From CAMTWZ01 sp041749075 (GTDB lineage Bacteria > Bacteroidota > Rhodothermia > Balneolales > HLUCCA01): 64,000 nt of DNA. Below, piece by piece: positions 8,616 through 17,908 of the stretch. The stretch's first letter is position 1; each line of letters begins with the position of its first letter. The notes under the pieces were generated by a model, which did no database searches, was not told the origin of the DNA, and saw only the letters and a program-made list of their open reading frames with translations. Where the stretch lies: contig JBGTBY010000010.1 of the NCBI GenBank assembly GCA_041749075.1, positions 1 through 64,000 of the forward strand, in the 5' to 3' direction. The position numbers and the translations under genes were made by a program.

Positions 8616-9904
8616 AAGCCGATCCGTTTGAAAATAGTGTCCACTTGTGCGGTATGATGGTTCAAATCAAACGCGTCCGCGATGTCTTCATTGGATAAAT
8701 GATAGGTGATTTCATCCTTCGAAGCCACCAAATCACGCAGAGGCGTCTTTTCTTCCCAGGCTTTCATGGCCAAGGGTTGAACCAAGTCATAGGCTTTTTC
8801 GCGTGATAAGCCCTTATCTATCAGCTTCAACAACACACGTTGTGAAAACACCAAACCGAATGTTTTATTGATGTTTTCTTTCATGTTGTCTTCAAACACG
8901 ACCAGTTGATCGACGATACGCGTGAAACGGCTCAACATGTAATCCAACAGCATGGTCGCGTCTGGAAGAATGATGCGCTCAGCGGAGGAATGCGAAATAT
9001 CACGCTCATGCCACAAGGGCACATTCTCATACGCTGTGACCATATACCCCCGTAGAACCCGAGCGCAGCCTGAGATGTTTTCCGACCCGATCGGATTCCG
9101 CTTGTGCGGCATGGCTGATGAGCCTTTTTGGCCTTGGAAAAACCTCTCTTCCACTTCACGGGTCTCGGATTTTTGAAGATGCCGCACTTCCACGGCCATT
9201 TTTTCCAGTGTGCTTCCGATCAAAGCCAACGTAGCCATGTAATAGGCATGACGGTCGCGTTGCAAGGTTTGTGTCGATACAGGCGCAGCGCCCAGTCCTA
9301 GTTTTTCACAAACCAAGGTTTCCACTTCGGGCGGAATATTGGCAAACGTACCTACCGCGCCAGACAATTTTCCAAACTCCACATCCCGTGCAGCTAAGGC
9401 AAAGCGCTCTTTGTTGCGAAGCATTTCTGCATACCATAGCGCGCATTTGAGTCCGAAGGTGGTCGGTTCGGCATGGATGCCATGTGTGCGCCCCATCATC
9501 ACAGAGTATTTGTGCGCTTGTGCTTTCTTAGCGAGAACGTCCAACAGTTTATCGATACCATCAGACAAGATCGCATTCGCTTTTTTGAGCCTCACTCCCC
9601 ATGCCGTATCGACGACATCGGTGGATGTGAGTCCGTAATGCACCCACTTTTTTTCGTCACCCAAGGTTTCGGAAACCGCGCGAGTGAATGCGACCACATC
9701 GTGACGTGTCTCGGCCTCGATTTCAAGGATACGAGCCACATCAAAACGGGCATTCTTGTACAATTTGTCGACATCCGATTCGGGGATGTGGCCCAATCGA
9801 CTCCAAGCCCAACATGCGGCCAATTCCACATCCAACCAGGCTTGATATTGATTTTCATCTGACCAGATATCGGTCATTTCAGGGCGGGAATATCGTTCAA
9901 TCAT
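8612..9904 (-). CDS. purB: Adenylosuccinate lyase
   Basis: Catalyses two steps of purine synthesis: SAICAR to AICAR plus fumarate, and adenylosuccinate to AMP plus fumarate. The 430-residue length and motifs fit the fumarase/aspartase superfamily: TSTDVVDT near 93-100, GRTHGIHAEP at 138-147, and the mobile signature loop GSSAMPHKRNPI at 261-272 carrying the catalytic serine. The start overlaps the stop of the upstream CBS gene by 4 nt and the stop overlaps the next gene by 4 nt. Confidence 0.96.
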   Translation of the reverse strand: MIERYSRPEMTDIWSDENQYQAWLDVELAACWAWSRLGHIPESDVDKLYKNARFDVARILEIEAETRHDVVAFTRAVSETLGDEKKWVHYGLTSTDVVDTAWGVRLKKANAILSDGIDKLLDVLAKKAQAHKYSVMMGRTHGIHAEPTTFGLKCALWYAEMLRNKERFALAARDVEFGKLSGAVGTFANIPPEVETLVCEKLGLGAAPVSTQTLQRDRHAYYMATLALIGSTLEKMAVEVRHLQKSETREVEERFFQGQKGSSAMPHKRNPIGSENISGCARVLRGYMVTAYENVPLWHERDISHSSAERIILPDATMLLDYMLSRFTRIVDQLVVFEDNMKENINKTFGLVFSQRVLLKLIDKGLSREKAYDLVQPLAMKAWEEKTPLRDLVASKDEITYHLSNEDIADAFDLNHHTAQVDTIFKRIGL

Positions 9905-11160
9905 GCGGCATTTGTCCGGACTCGGACTTTCGTGACTCTGTTTTTTTCAACTTTATGGATGTGGAACCAAACTCCCTTGTAGGTGACTTCCTCTCCCACT
10001 TCCGGGATACGTTCCATCAGATGATAGATCAATCCGCCGAGGGTTTCGAACTCATCGTCGTCATCAGCTAGTTCGACATGCAAGATGTCATCCATGTCTT
10101 CCAAATTGATCTTGGAATCGAACACAAACTCTCCATTTTTGCGGATCGTGTAGAGCACTTCGGCTGGATTGTTATCGTCCGAGCCCAAATCTCCGATGAT
10201 TTCTTCAATCACATCATCCATGGATACGACGCCTTCTGTACCGCCATATTCATCCACAACGACCGCCAAATGTGTTTTCTGATCTTGGAAATCGCGTAGT
10301 AAGTCATCCAAACGCTTGGTAGACGGGATGAACAACGCCGGGCGCGCAAGGGATTTCCAATCCATGATTTGATTCGGGTCCGCATCCAATAACGTCAACA
10401 AATCCTTGGTATGGATGATGCCGATGATGCGGTCCAAATCTTTTTCGAATAAGGGCAGTCGAGATACACTTTCCTTGCGGATGACAGCCAACGCTTCACC
10501 CAACGTGTCTTCAGTGGAAATCGCTACGATATCGACTCTTGAGGTCATGATTTCAATCACGGTCGTGTTTCCGAAATCAACCATGTTTTCGATGATCTCG
10601 CGCTCGTCGTCTTTGAGCGTCCCTTGGGTTTGTCCGACTTCAGCGATCGTTTTCAGATCTTCTGGCGAAATGGCATTGTTTGGTTGAGGCAGTTTCCCTT
10701 CCAGCCATTTGGTCAGTTCGGCGATGACGGACGCGAATGGAGCCAGAATCAGAAAAACGGGATATACAACCATGCTCAATCGGCGGGCAACATCGATCGG
10801 ATTTTTGAGAGCGATGATTTTCGGGGTGATTTCCGAAACAATGAGGATGATGAATGTGATGACCGCGATTTCCGCTGTGAACACCAACCAAATCGGGATG
10901 TCGAAGGCATGCAGGGCGTTCGCCGTAGCAACTGCCGCCACAACCGCGGTGATGATGTTCGCGAAGGTGTTTCCGATCAGGATGGTAGCAAGCAAGCGGC
11001 GAGGTTTGGCCAACATTTTGCGGACGGTTGCCAGACTGCTGTCATCGTTCTGAACAACCGTATGATTCAACGAGAAAAAGGCGACCTCCGCACTGGAGAA
11101 GATGCCCGAAAACATCAATCCCAGTACGATGGCCAATAATTGTAACGCGATATCCGGCAT
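9901..11160 (-). CDS. DUF21/CBS/CorC-HlyC membrane protein, GldE-like
   Basis: A 419-residue inner-membrane protein. The N-terminal DUF21/CNNM transmembrane domain (residues about 1-190, starting with a hydrophobic helix and FSSAEVAFFSLN) is followed by a CBS pair (about 200-330, with MTSRVDIVAIS and the VVVDEYGGTEGVVSMDDVIEEI signature) and a C-terminal CorC/HlyC domain (about 340-415). The family covers Mg/Co efflux-type proteins and GldE of gliding/T9SS bacteria. The gene lies 13 bp downstream of ssb on the same strand. That ssb-gldE adjacency is known from flavobacteria and favours a GldE-type role. Ion transport as a CNNM-like exporter is the alternative. Confidence 0.85.
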   Translation of the reverse strand: MPDIALQLLAIVLGLMFSGIFSSAEVAFFSLNHTVVQNDDSSLATVRKMLAKPRRLLATILIGNTFANIITAVVAAVATANALHAFDIPIWLVFTAEIAVITFIILIVSEITPKIIALKNPIDVARRLSMVVYPVFLILAPFASVIAELTKWLEGKLPQPNNAISPEDLKTIAEVGQTQGTLKDDEREIIENMVDFGNTTVIEIMTSRVDIVAISTEDTLGEALAVIRKESVSRLPLFEKDLDRIIGIIHTKDLLTLLDADPNQIMDWKSLARPALFIPSTKRLDDLLRDFQDQKTHLAVVVDEYGGTEGVVSMDDVIEEIIGDLGSDDNNPAEVLYTIRKNGEFVFDSKINLEDMDDILHVELADDDDEFETLGGLIYHLMERIPEVGEEVTYKGVWFHIHKVEKNRVTKVRVRTNAA

Positions 11161-11173
11161 GGGTATGCGTTAT

Positions 11174-11617
11174 TTAGAAGGGCAAATCGTCGTCCGCGTT
11201 GTCGAAATCAGCGTCCAGAACAGGTTTTTTCCCTGCGGCGGCTTTCTCGGCACGTGGCTCGGATGACGAAGAAGATCCACCGTCCGATTTGGAGTCCAAC
11301 AATTGGAGCGACAACACTTTCACTTCGGTCGTGTAGCGCTTCTGCCCTTCTTTGTCTTCCCATTGGCGGGTTTGGATCGGGCCTTCCACGTAAATCTGAC
11401 TGCCTTTTTTCACATACTTCTGGCATACTTCGGCCAGTTTTCCCCAAGCCACCACACGGTGCCACTCGGTTGTTTCCTGCATCTCACCGTTCGCATCGCG
11501 GTATTTCTCGGAGGTCGCGATGTTCATGGTTGCGACGGCCGTATTCGATTGCGTGTAACGGACTTCCGGATCGGCTCCGAGACGTCCGATGATCATTGCT
11601 TTGTTTAAGGATCCCAT
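11174..11617 (-). CDS. ssb: Single-stranded DNA-binding protein
   Basis: A 147-residue tetrameric SSB. The OB fold (residues 1-108) begins MGSLNKAMIIGRLGADPEVRYTQ and includes EWHRVVAWGKLAEVC and YVEGPIQTRQWEDKEG. A Ser/Lys-rich disordered linker follows, then the acidic tip DDDLPF that binds repair and replication partners. It is the first gene of a four-gene minus-strand operon (ssb, CBS protein, purB, secreted protein). Confidence 0.96.
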   Translation of the reverse strand: MGSLNKAMIIGRLGADPEVRYTQSNTAVATMNIATSEKYRDANGEMQETTEWHRVVAWGKLAEVCQKYVKKGSQIYVEGPIQTRQWEDKEGQKRYTTEVKVLSLQLLDSKSDGGSSSSSEPRAEKAAAGKKPVLDADFDNADDDLPF

Positions 11618-11707
11618 AGGGTGCTGTATTTAATGTGTTAACGTGTATAAGGTAAGAAGGAAAGATTTCTTAATTCCTTACATCATTTGCACACATTCCG
11701 GATAAGA

Positions 11708-12574
11708 TTATGGATAGAACCCTGTTTTGGACATCGAAATGAGGTTTTCCACGCGCAATCCGGTGTCTGGGTGTGTGGAAAAAAGACGCGACATCGCGCC
11801 ACCACGGAACGGGTTCACCGGAAACATATGCGCGGTGGATTGCTGCGCGCTCGCACTGGCTTCCATCGGGATGCGTTGCACATACGATTCAATGCGTTTC
11901 AATGCATTCGCCAAGCTTTCGGGCGAATGGGAGATTTCGGCACCCACACGGTCCGCTTCAAACTCACGGGATCTTGAAATGGCCGATTGCAACATGGCTG
12001 CGGCGATCGGAGCCAGAATCAGCGTTAAAAGCACCACAACGATATTGGGTCCTTCTCCATCGCGATTCCCGATCGGCAGGAATATGGCGAACTGGGCGAT
12101 CATCGAAATTGCCGTCACAACCGTTGTGACAATGGTTTGAATCAAAATATCCCGATTCTTGATGTGGGCGATCTCGTGTGCGATCACGCCACGAAGTTCG
12201 TCTTCAGGTAACAGACGCATGATGCCATCCGTTACGGCGACCGCCGCGTTCTCAGGGTTGCGTCCGGTGGCAAAGGCATTCGGCTGTTCTTGCGGAATGA
12301 TGTACAATTTCGGCATCGGAACACCGGCTTCATCCGCCAATTCTTTTGTCATATTGAACAAACGAGGCAATTTCTTCGGGTCAACCTCCACCGCCCGATA
12401 CATTTTCAGGACCATCTTGTCGGAATACCAATAACTGAAAAAGTTCATGCCCAAGGCGATGACAAACGCGATGATCATGCCGGTGCTTCCGCCCAACATG
12501 CCACCGATGAACATGAACAACGCCCCAACGAGCGTCATCAGAAAAACCGTCCGGACTCCATTCTTTGTAATCAT
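11708..12574 (-). CDS. htpX: Membrane zinc metalloprotease HtpX
   Basis: An M48-family inner-membrane protease involved in quality control of membrane proteins. Two hydrophobic helices occupy about residues 8-48. The zinc site is HEIAH at 133-137, and the third ligand is probably Glu206 in REFEADRVGAE. Two more hydrophobic segments lie between them (about 145-197). The length of 288 residues is typical. Transcribed on its own, divergent from the cobalamin adenosyltransferase gene. Confidence 0.95.
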   Translation of the reverse strand: MITKNGVRTVFLMTLVGALFMFIGGMLGGSTGMIIAFVIALGMNFFSYWYSDKMVLKMYRAVEVDPKKLPRLFNMTKELADEAGVPMPKLYIIPQEQPNAFATGRNPENAAVAVTDGIMRLLPEDELRGVIAHEIAHIKNRDILIQTIVTTVVTAISMIAQFAIFLPIGNRDGEGPNIVVVLLTLILAPIAAAMLQSAISRSREFEADRVGAEISHSPESLANALKRIESYVQRIPMEASASAQQSTAHMFPVNPFRGGAMSRLFSTHPDTGLRVENLISMSKTGFYP

Positions 12575-12688
12575 AAATCAGATAAGATTCGTGTTGATGT
12601 GTGTTTGCAGGGAACGAGGCAAACGCCATTCCAGTTAGCGTTTCGTGCCAATTTGACGTACTTTTTCAGCCGATATTGCCCATACCCC

Positions 12689-13231
12689 ATGAGAATCTAT
12701 ACAAAAACCGGAGATGATGGAACCACTTCTTTATTTGGTGGTCAACGTGTCCTAAAATCCGATCTCCGCATCGAATCCTACGGAACGGTGGATGAGCTTA
12801 ACAGCCACCTGGGCTTGGTGCTGAGCCACCATCCCGATCCGCTTCTGGCGGCCCACATCATCCGAATTCAAGACCTTCTGTTCATTCTGGGTGCGGATTT
12901 GGCCACTCCTCCAGATAAATCCGTGCGCATCGACCGTATCAGCATGGCGGATGTTGCCCTACTCGAAGGGATGATTGATGAACTGGACGATACCCTTCCT
13001 CCTCTTAAATCCTTCATCCTTCCGGGTGGAAGCGCTACATCGGCCGGTCTGCATATCGCACGGACCGTGTGCCGACGTGCCGAGCGCATCCTCATCGAAG
13101 CAAGAAAAACCGATGTCATTTCGGATGAAGCCGTGCATCTACTCAACCGCCTATCCGACTTGCTGTTTGTGATGGCGCGTTTCGAGAACGCCTCCAAAGG
13201 AATCGAAGACGTGAAATGGACACCCAGATGA
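12689..13231 (+). CDS. pduO: PduO-type ATP:cob(I)alamin adenosyltransferase
   Basis: Transfers the adenosyl group of ATP to cob(I)alamin to make coenzyme B12. The 180-residue protein starts with the diagnostic MRIYTKTGDDGTTSLFGG. It has the substrate-binding core SYGTVDELNS and the late RTVCRRAERIL helix followed by LNRLSDLLFVMAR. An in-frame extension to 12290 is open but runs antisense to htpX; I take the ATG at 12689 because the family begins exactly there. First gene of a long plus-strand cluster. The stop overlaps the following start by 4 nt. Confidence 0.93.
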   Translation: MRIYTKTGDDGTTSLFGGQRVLKSDLRIESYGTVDELNSHLGLVLSHHPDPLLAAHIIRIQDLLFILGADLATPPDKSVRIDRISMADVALLEGMIDELDDTLPPLKSFILPGGSATSAGLHIARTVCRRAERILIEARKTDVISDEAVHLLNRLSDLLFVMARFENASKGIEDVKWTPR

Positions 13232-15075
13232 AAAAAACGACCATTTTCACGCTGATCGCGGTTGCCATTCCGATTCTGTTTTTCGTATCCCTCGAATATG
13301 GACTCCGATGGGGGAATTATCGCGGAAACAGCGATTTGTTCATCGATCCGCCCGAATTTCCGACATACAGGACCATCAACCGAAATTTCGCATCGCGATA
13401 TTTTTTCAATACCACGGTCATCCCGACTCCCATTCATGATTTTTTCAAGATAGAAAAGCCTGAAAACGGACTAAGAGTATTTGTGATGGGTGGTTCGACA
13501 ACAGCCGGATATCCCTATCCGGCCAATGGAGTCTTTTCGCGGGTCACACGCGATGCGCTTCAAGATGTGCTTCCCGGTACAACGGTTGAATTCGTGAATG
13601 TGGCCACATCCGCCATCAATTCCTATACACTGTTCGATCAGGCGAAAGAAATCATCGATCAAAAACCCGATGCCATTCTCATCTATGCAGGGCATAACGA
13701 ATACTACGGTGCATTGGGTGTGGGGTCGGTGGAAAGCCTTGGCGCATTCCCCGGATTCGTTCGTTTTTACCTTGGCATACAACGTCTTAAGACATTCATG
13801 TTGTTACGCGATGGCATGAATCGATTCAGCAAATGGGTCGCATCGATCGGTCAGGGCGACAAACCTGAGCAAATCGAAACCCTGATGCAGCAAGTGGTTC
13901 GCGAGCAGATCATTCCGCTCGATAGTCCGATTTACCACCTCGGCGTACGGCAATACGAAAGCAACATGCGAGCCATGCTGAAGATCTTCAAAGACGCCGG
14001 GATTCCGGTGTTCCTCGGATCTCTATCGAGCAATGAAAGGGATTTTGAACCATTTGAATCCGTGCCGACAGACAATCACATTCCCGCCGCTGCCGCCTAC
14101 GCCAGGGCCAAGGAACTCAGGTCTCAAGGTCAGCTGGATTCAGCCAAAACCCAATTCACCTATGCCAAGGATTTGGATGCGCTTCGTTTCCGGGCACCAT
14201 CCGACATGAACCGCATCATCAAAACGCTGTCGGACGAAGGCCTCGCCACATACGTCCCGGTAAACGAAACCCTATCCGACGCCGCAGCGGATGGCGTCAT
14301 CGGGTACGATCTAATGCTCGAGCATCTGCATCCGAACCATAAAGGCTACCACTTGATGGGCTTGGCTTACTTCCGAACCATTCAAAAAAATGGATTCTTC
14401 GGCCGGGAAGTGGACCTTAGCCGACTTCAATCCGACGATCATTATGCCGAGCGCATGAGACTCACCGAATTGGACCATCGCATCGTGGCCCATCGGATGA
14501 CCATGCTCACCAATAATTGGCCGTTCAAAAAAGGTGGTCAACCATTTCGGTATGGTGAGTATCGTCACACCAGTGTGGCCGATAGTTTCGCTTTTGTAGT
14601 GGTCAGCAACAAGCTCCGTTGGGACATGGCCAAAGTGGAATTGGCGGAGTGGTATCGCAATCGACGCATGATTAACGAATCCATGGCGGAATACGACGGC
14701 TTGATGCGCGATCAGTATTTCAGCGACTCCCCTTTCGTGTTCGCAGCACGCGCCCTTCTGGATGCCGGGTATCTCGACAGTGCTGAACCGTATCTGCTCC
14801 GTGCTCATGAAATCGAACCCAGTGCGTTCACAACGAAAATGCTGGGTGCGATTGAAGTGGATCGTGGTAACTTTGCCAAGGGCATCGAATGGTTGTTGCA
14901 ATCGCTGGAATTGAATCCGAAGGACCCCCAAGCGAAGTACAATCTGTCGGGCGCCTACGCCCAAACTGGAGATCTCGCCAAGGCGCTTGATATCGCCCGC
15001 GAAATCCAACGCGAAACACCGTCTTTTCCTGGAATTCGGGAATGGGTGGCTCAACTTGAACGACTTGTTAACTAA
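13228..15075 (+). CDS. SGNH-hydrolase-like protein with C-terminal TPRs
   Basis: A 615-residue protein anchored by an N-terminal hydrophobic helix (residues about 4-22). An SGNH/GDSL-type hydrolase domain follows: block I GGSTTAGYP with the candidate nucleophile Ser, a block III-like YAGHNEYYG, and block V LHPNHKGYHLMG supplying His. The region after about residue 440 reads as tetratricopeptide helices (AEPYLLRAHEIEPSAF, GIEWLLQSLELNPKDPQAKYNLSGAYAQTGDLAKAL). I start at 13228 (MKKTTIF), giving a 4-nt ATGA overlap with pduO; an ATG at 13216 is also in frame. The substrate is unknown; acylated polysaccharides or lipids are plausible. Confidence 0.78.
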   Translation: MKKTTIFTLIAVAIPILFFVSLEYGLRWGNYRGNSDLFIDPPEFPTYRTINRNFASRYFFNTTVIPTPIHDFFKIEKPENGLRVFVMGGSTTAGYPYPANGVFSRVTRDALQDVLPGTTVEFVNVATSAINSYTLFDQAKEIIDQKPDAILIYAGHNEYYGALGVGSVESLGAFPGFVRFYLGIQRLKTFMLLRDGMNRFSKWVASIGQGDKPEQIETLMQQVVREQIIPLDSPIYHLGVRQYESNMRAMLKIFKDAGIPVFLGSLSSNERDFEPFESVPTDNHIPAAAAYARAKELRSQGQLDSAKTQFTYAKDLDALRFRAPSDMNRIIKTLSDEGLATYVPVNETLSDAAADGVIGYDLMLEHLHPNHKGYHLMGLAYFRTIQKNGFFGREVDLSRLQSDDHYAERMRLTELDHRIVAHRMTMLTNNWPFKKGGQPFRYGEYRHTSVADSFAFVVVSNKLRWDMAKVELAEWYRNRRMINESMAEYDGLMRDQYFSDSPFVFAARALLDAGYLDSAEPYLLRAHEIEPSAFTTKMLGAIEVDRGNFAKGIEWLLQSLELNPKDPQAKYNLSGAYAQTGDLAKALDIAREIQRETPSFPGIREWVAQLERLVN

Positions 15076-15081
15076 TTCATC

Positions 15082-16434
15082 ATGGCATTAATGGTATCCG
15101 TCTCGGGCATCCGGGGCATTTTCGGAACCGATCTGACACCTGAAAATCTGGCTCGTTTCACAGCCGCTTTCGGCACGTGGGCGGGCGGAAAAGTGGTGGT
15201 CGGACGCGATTCACGTGTCACAGGCAAGATTTGTGAAGATATTGTGATCGCATCGCTTCAATCCGTCGGATGTGATGTGGTGTCGTTAGGTATTGTTCCG
15301 ACTCCTACTGTGGCGATGGGCGTCATCCGCCACAATGCGGCAGGTGGGATTGTGATTTCCGCCTCACACAATCCAGCCCAATGGAACGCCCTCAAATTGC
15401 TGAATTCCAAGAGCGAATTCCTCGATGCGGATCAAGGAAAACGCGTGATGGAGATTGCTGACTCCCCGTCATCGATTGGTTACGTGGATTATTCGAAGAT
15501 CGGAACCGTTACCATGGATGCCGAAATCGTCGATTGGCACATCAACAAGATTCTTGAACTTCCCTATATCGATGCGGAAGTGATCCGCAAGCGTGGGTTT
15601 TCCGTCGCAGTGGATGCGGTCAATGGCGCAGGTGGCGAAATCGTGCCTCATTTTCTTCGTCGCTTGGGCGTAGCCCGTATCGAAACCATTCATTGCACAC
15701 CGAATGGCTTGTTTCCTCATAATCCAGAGCCATTGCCTGAGAATCTGGGCGACATCATGGCCTTCGTTCGCGAAACGAAATGTGATATCGGCGTGATCGT
15801 GGATCCGGATGTCGATCGCCTCGCTCTTACCGACCAAAACGGACGACTTTTCGGTGAAGAATATACCTTGGCCGCTTCATTGGATTTCCATCTGTCGAAG
15901 AAAGCGGGCCCGGTGGCTGTGAATCTGAGTTCGTCGCGAGTATCGGAATCCATCGCCGCGCGCTACGCACAAACCTGCTATCGCTCAGCTGTCGGCGAAA
16001 TCAATGTGGTCAAAAAGATGCAAGAAATCGGTGCCGTCTCCGGCGGAGAAGGCAATGGTGGCGTCATCAATCCGGATCTGCACTATGGTCGTGATGCCTT
16101 GGTCGGCATCGCCATGGTCTTGCAATTATTGGCAGAACGCGGTGTGGATGCGGCTTCGTACCGCGATTCCCTCCCCGAATTTCATATGGTGAAGCTCAAA
16201 GCCGAGCTTTCCGGCAGCATCGATGCCGATGCCATTTTGTCCGACATCACCAAAACCTATTCGAACGAGCGCATCACCACCATCGATGGTGTGAAAATCG
16301 ATTTTGAAGACGGATGGGTGCATTTGCGCAAATCCAATACCGAACCGATCATCCGGATCTATGCCGAAGCGGCGTCGCCTCAGAAGGCGAGCGCCTTGGC
16401 TGCCCCCATCCTTACCCGTATCCAAACCCCTTGA
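15082..16434 (+). CDS. glmM: Phosphoglucosamine mutase / phosphohexomutase
   Basis: Alpha-D-phosphohexomutase of 450 residues. The phospho-serine loop is SASHNPAQWN (Ser95). The metal site is DPDVDR (Asp241, 243, 245). The sugar-specificity loop is GEGNGG. The phosphate-binding loop near the C-terminus is RKSNTEPIIRIYAE. It most likely converts glucosamine-6-phosphate to glucosamine-1-phosphate for peptidoglycan precursors. A phosphoglucomutase or phosphomannomutase activity cannot be excluded from sequence, since the family is promiscuous. It starts 6 bp after the SGNH gene. Confidence 0.88.
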   Translation: MALMVSVSGIRGIFGTDLTPENLARFTAAFGTWAGGKVVVGRDSRVTGKICEDIVIASLQSVGCDVVSLGIVPTPTVAMGVIRHNAAGGIVISASHNPAQWNALKLLNSKSEFLDADQGKRVMEIADSPSSIGYVDYSKIGTVTMDAEIVDWHINKILELPYIDAEVIRKRGFSVAVDAVNGAGGEIVPHFLRRLGVARIETIHCTPNGLFPHNPEPLPENLGDIMAFVRETKCDIGVIVDPDVDRLALTDQNGRLFGEEYTLAASLDFHLSKKAGPVAVNLSSSRVSESIAARYAQTCYRSAVGEINVVKKMQEIGAVSGGEGNGGVINPDLHYGRDALVGIAMVLQLLAERGVDAASYRDSLPEFHMVKLKAELSGSIDADAILSDITKTYSNERITTIDGVKIDFEDGWVHLRKSNTEPIIRIYAEAASPQKASALAAPILTRIQTP

Positions 16435-16444
16435 GAACACGATT

Positions 16445-17329
16445 ATGATGAGTTCCATGACCGGCTTCGGCCGGGGCGAAATCACCCGAAACGGTCTCAC
16501 GATCACCGTCGAAATCCGGTCGGTGAACAACCGATACTGCGAAATCAGCCTGAAAATGCCTTCATTGTTTCAGATGATGGAGCAGGAATTGCGGGATGTC
16601 ATCCAGAAACTGGTGGATCGTGGCAAATTGAGCATTACGGTGCGTGCTGAAATGCCGAATGACACGACCGACACCACGCCGACGTTCGACATCCCTACTG
16701 CCAAAAAGCTGTTTGCCCAGCTCAATGACTTGCGGACCGAGCTGAATTTGTCAGAACCCATCAATCTGACGCATTTGATGCGGTTCGATTCGATCTATCA
16801 GTCCAAGGAATCGGATTCACTGAACCCGGAAACCAAAGCGGTACTGGTGGAAGCCGTCACCGCGGCGATCGCGAACCTCCAGGCCATGCGCAAACAGGAA
16901 GGCGATCATCTGCAAGTGGACCTGAGTCAGCGCTTGAACGTGATCGAATCGACCTGTGCGGCAATTTTGGAGCTCAGCAAAGAACGCATTCCAGACGCAC
17001 GCAAGAAAATGGCCGATCGTGTGAACGTGTTGCTCGAAAGTGATAAAGAAGTTGATAAAGACCGTTTGGAGCAGGAAATCGCCTTTTTGGCAGACAAGCT
17101 CGACATCACGGAAGAAATCGTGCGGATGAGTTCACATATCGCGTATTTCCGCAAAGCGATGGATGCGTCGGAACCTGCCGGACGCAAAATCAACTTCCTC
17201 ATCCAGGAGATGCATCGCGAAGTGAACACCATGGGATCGAAGGCGAACCATGCCGGAATCGCCCATATGGTGGTGGAATTAAAGGAGATTTTGGAAATCA
17301 TCCGCGAACAGATTCAAAATATCGAGTGA
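16445..17329 (+). CDS. yicC: YicC/YloC-family endoribonuclease
   Basis: A 294-residue protein of the YicC family, described as an RNA endonuclease linked to RNA turnover. It opens with SSMTGFGRGEI and VEIRSVNNRYCEISLKMP. It ends with the conserved RMSSHIAYF, GRKINFLIQEMHREVNTMGSKA and a C-terminal helix. ATGs at 16445 and 16448 both precede the conserved start, so the exact initiator is uncertain by one codon. The stop overlaps the gmk start (TGATG), a pairing conserved in many phyla. Confidence 0.92.
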   Translation: MMSSMTGFGRGEITRNGLTITVEIRSVNNRYCEISLKMPSLFQMMEQELRDVIQKLVDRGKLSITVRAEMPNDTTDTTPTFDIPTAKKLFAQLNDLRTELNLSEPINLTHLMRFDSIYQSKESDSLNPETKAVLVEAVTAAIANLQAMRKQEGDHLQVDLSQRLNVIESTCAAILELSKERIPDARKKMADRVNVLLESDKEVDKDRLEQEIAFLADKLDITEEIVRMSSHIAYFRKAMDASEPAGRKINFLIQEMHREVNTMGSKANHAGIAHMVVELKEILEIIREQIQNIE

Positions 17330-17898
17330 TGAATCCGGGCAAGCTGCTCATTTTATGCTCGCCCAGCGGTGGTGGAAAATCGACCATGGCAAAACGGCTC
17401 ATGGCGAAATTTCCTCAGATCCGGTTTTCGGTGTCGGCCACGACGCGCGCACCTCGGGTTGGCGAAGAACACGGACGCGAGTACTATTTCCTGAGCCGCG
17501 ATGAATTTCTGATGCGGGTGGAGCAAGGCGATTTCCTCGAACATGAGGAGTTTTACAACGGAACCTTGTATGGAACCTTGCGAGAGCAAGTTGATAAGAT
17601 GATGATTTCTGGGTATTTTCCCCTCCTTGATGTCGATGTGAACGGAGGACTGAACGTCCGTTCCATGTATCCGACCACAAGCTTGTCCATCTTCCTACGT
17701 CCACCATCCCTGCAGATCTTACGCGAGCGATTGGTGTTGCGCGGTACCGAATCCGCCGAAACGTTGGAAATCAGGCTTGCACGTGCGGAAATGGAACTGG
17801 CCAAGGCTTCGGACTTCGATTTCGAGATCATCAACGATGAGTTGGAGCGAGCCTATGGCGAACTTCGCGAGTTGGTTGAACGCCATTTACTGAACTGA
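17329..17898 (+). CDS. gmk: Guanylate kinase
   Basis: Phosphorylates GMP to GDP. The 189-residue protein has the P-loop SPSGGGKST (residues 11-19). The GMP-binding region is VSATTRAPRVGEEHGREYYF, with EEFYNGTLYGT. The late lid part is LERLVLRGTES-like, followed by DFEIINDELERA. An in-frame GTG at 17326 is possible; the ATG at 17329 overlaps the yicC stop by 1 nt and is preferred. Confidence 0.96.
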   Translation: MNPGKLLILCSPSGGGKSTMAKRLMAKFPQIRFSVSATTRAPRVGEEHGREYYFLSRDEFLMRVEQGDFLEHEEFYNGTLYGTLREQVDKMMISGYFPLLDVDVNGGLNVRSMYPTTSLSIFLRPPSLQILRERLVLRGTESAETLEIRLARAEMELAKASDFDFEIINDELERAYGELRELVERHLLN

Positions 17899-17908
17899 AC
17901 CCACTATT

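Noticed and set aside
12290..12688. N-terminal extension of the cobalamin adenosyltransferase frame
   Set aside because: The extension runs antisense to htpX, and the protein family begins exactly at the MRIYTKTGD at 12689.
13228..15075. Reading the SGNH protein as a secreted T9SS substrate
   Set aside because: It has an uncleaved-looking N-terminal anchor, ends in TPR helices and lacks a sorting domain.
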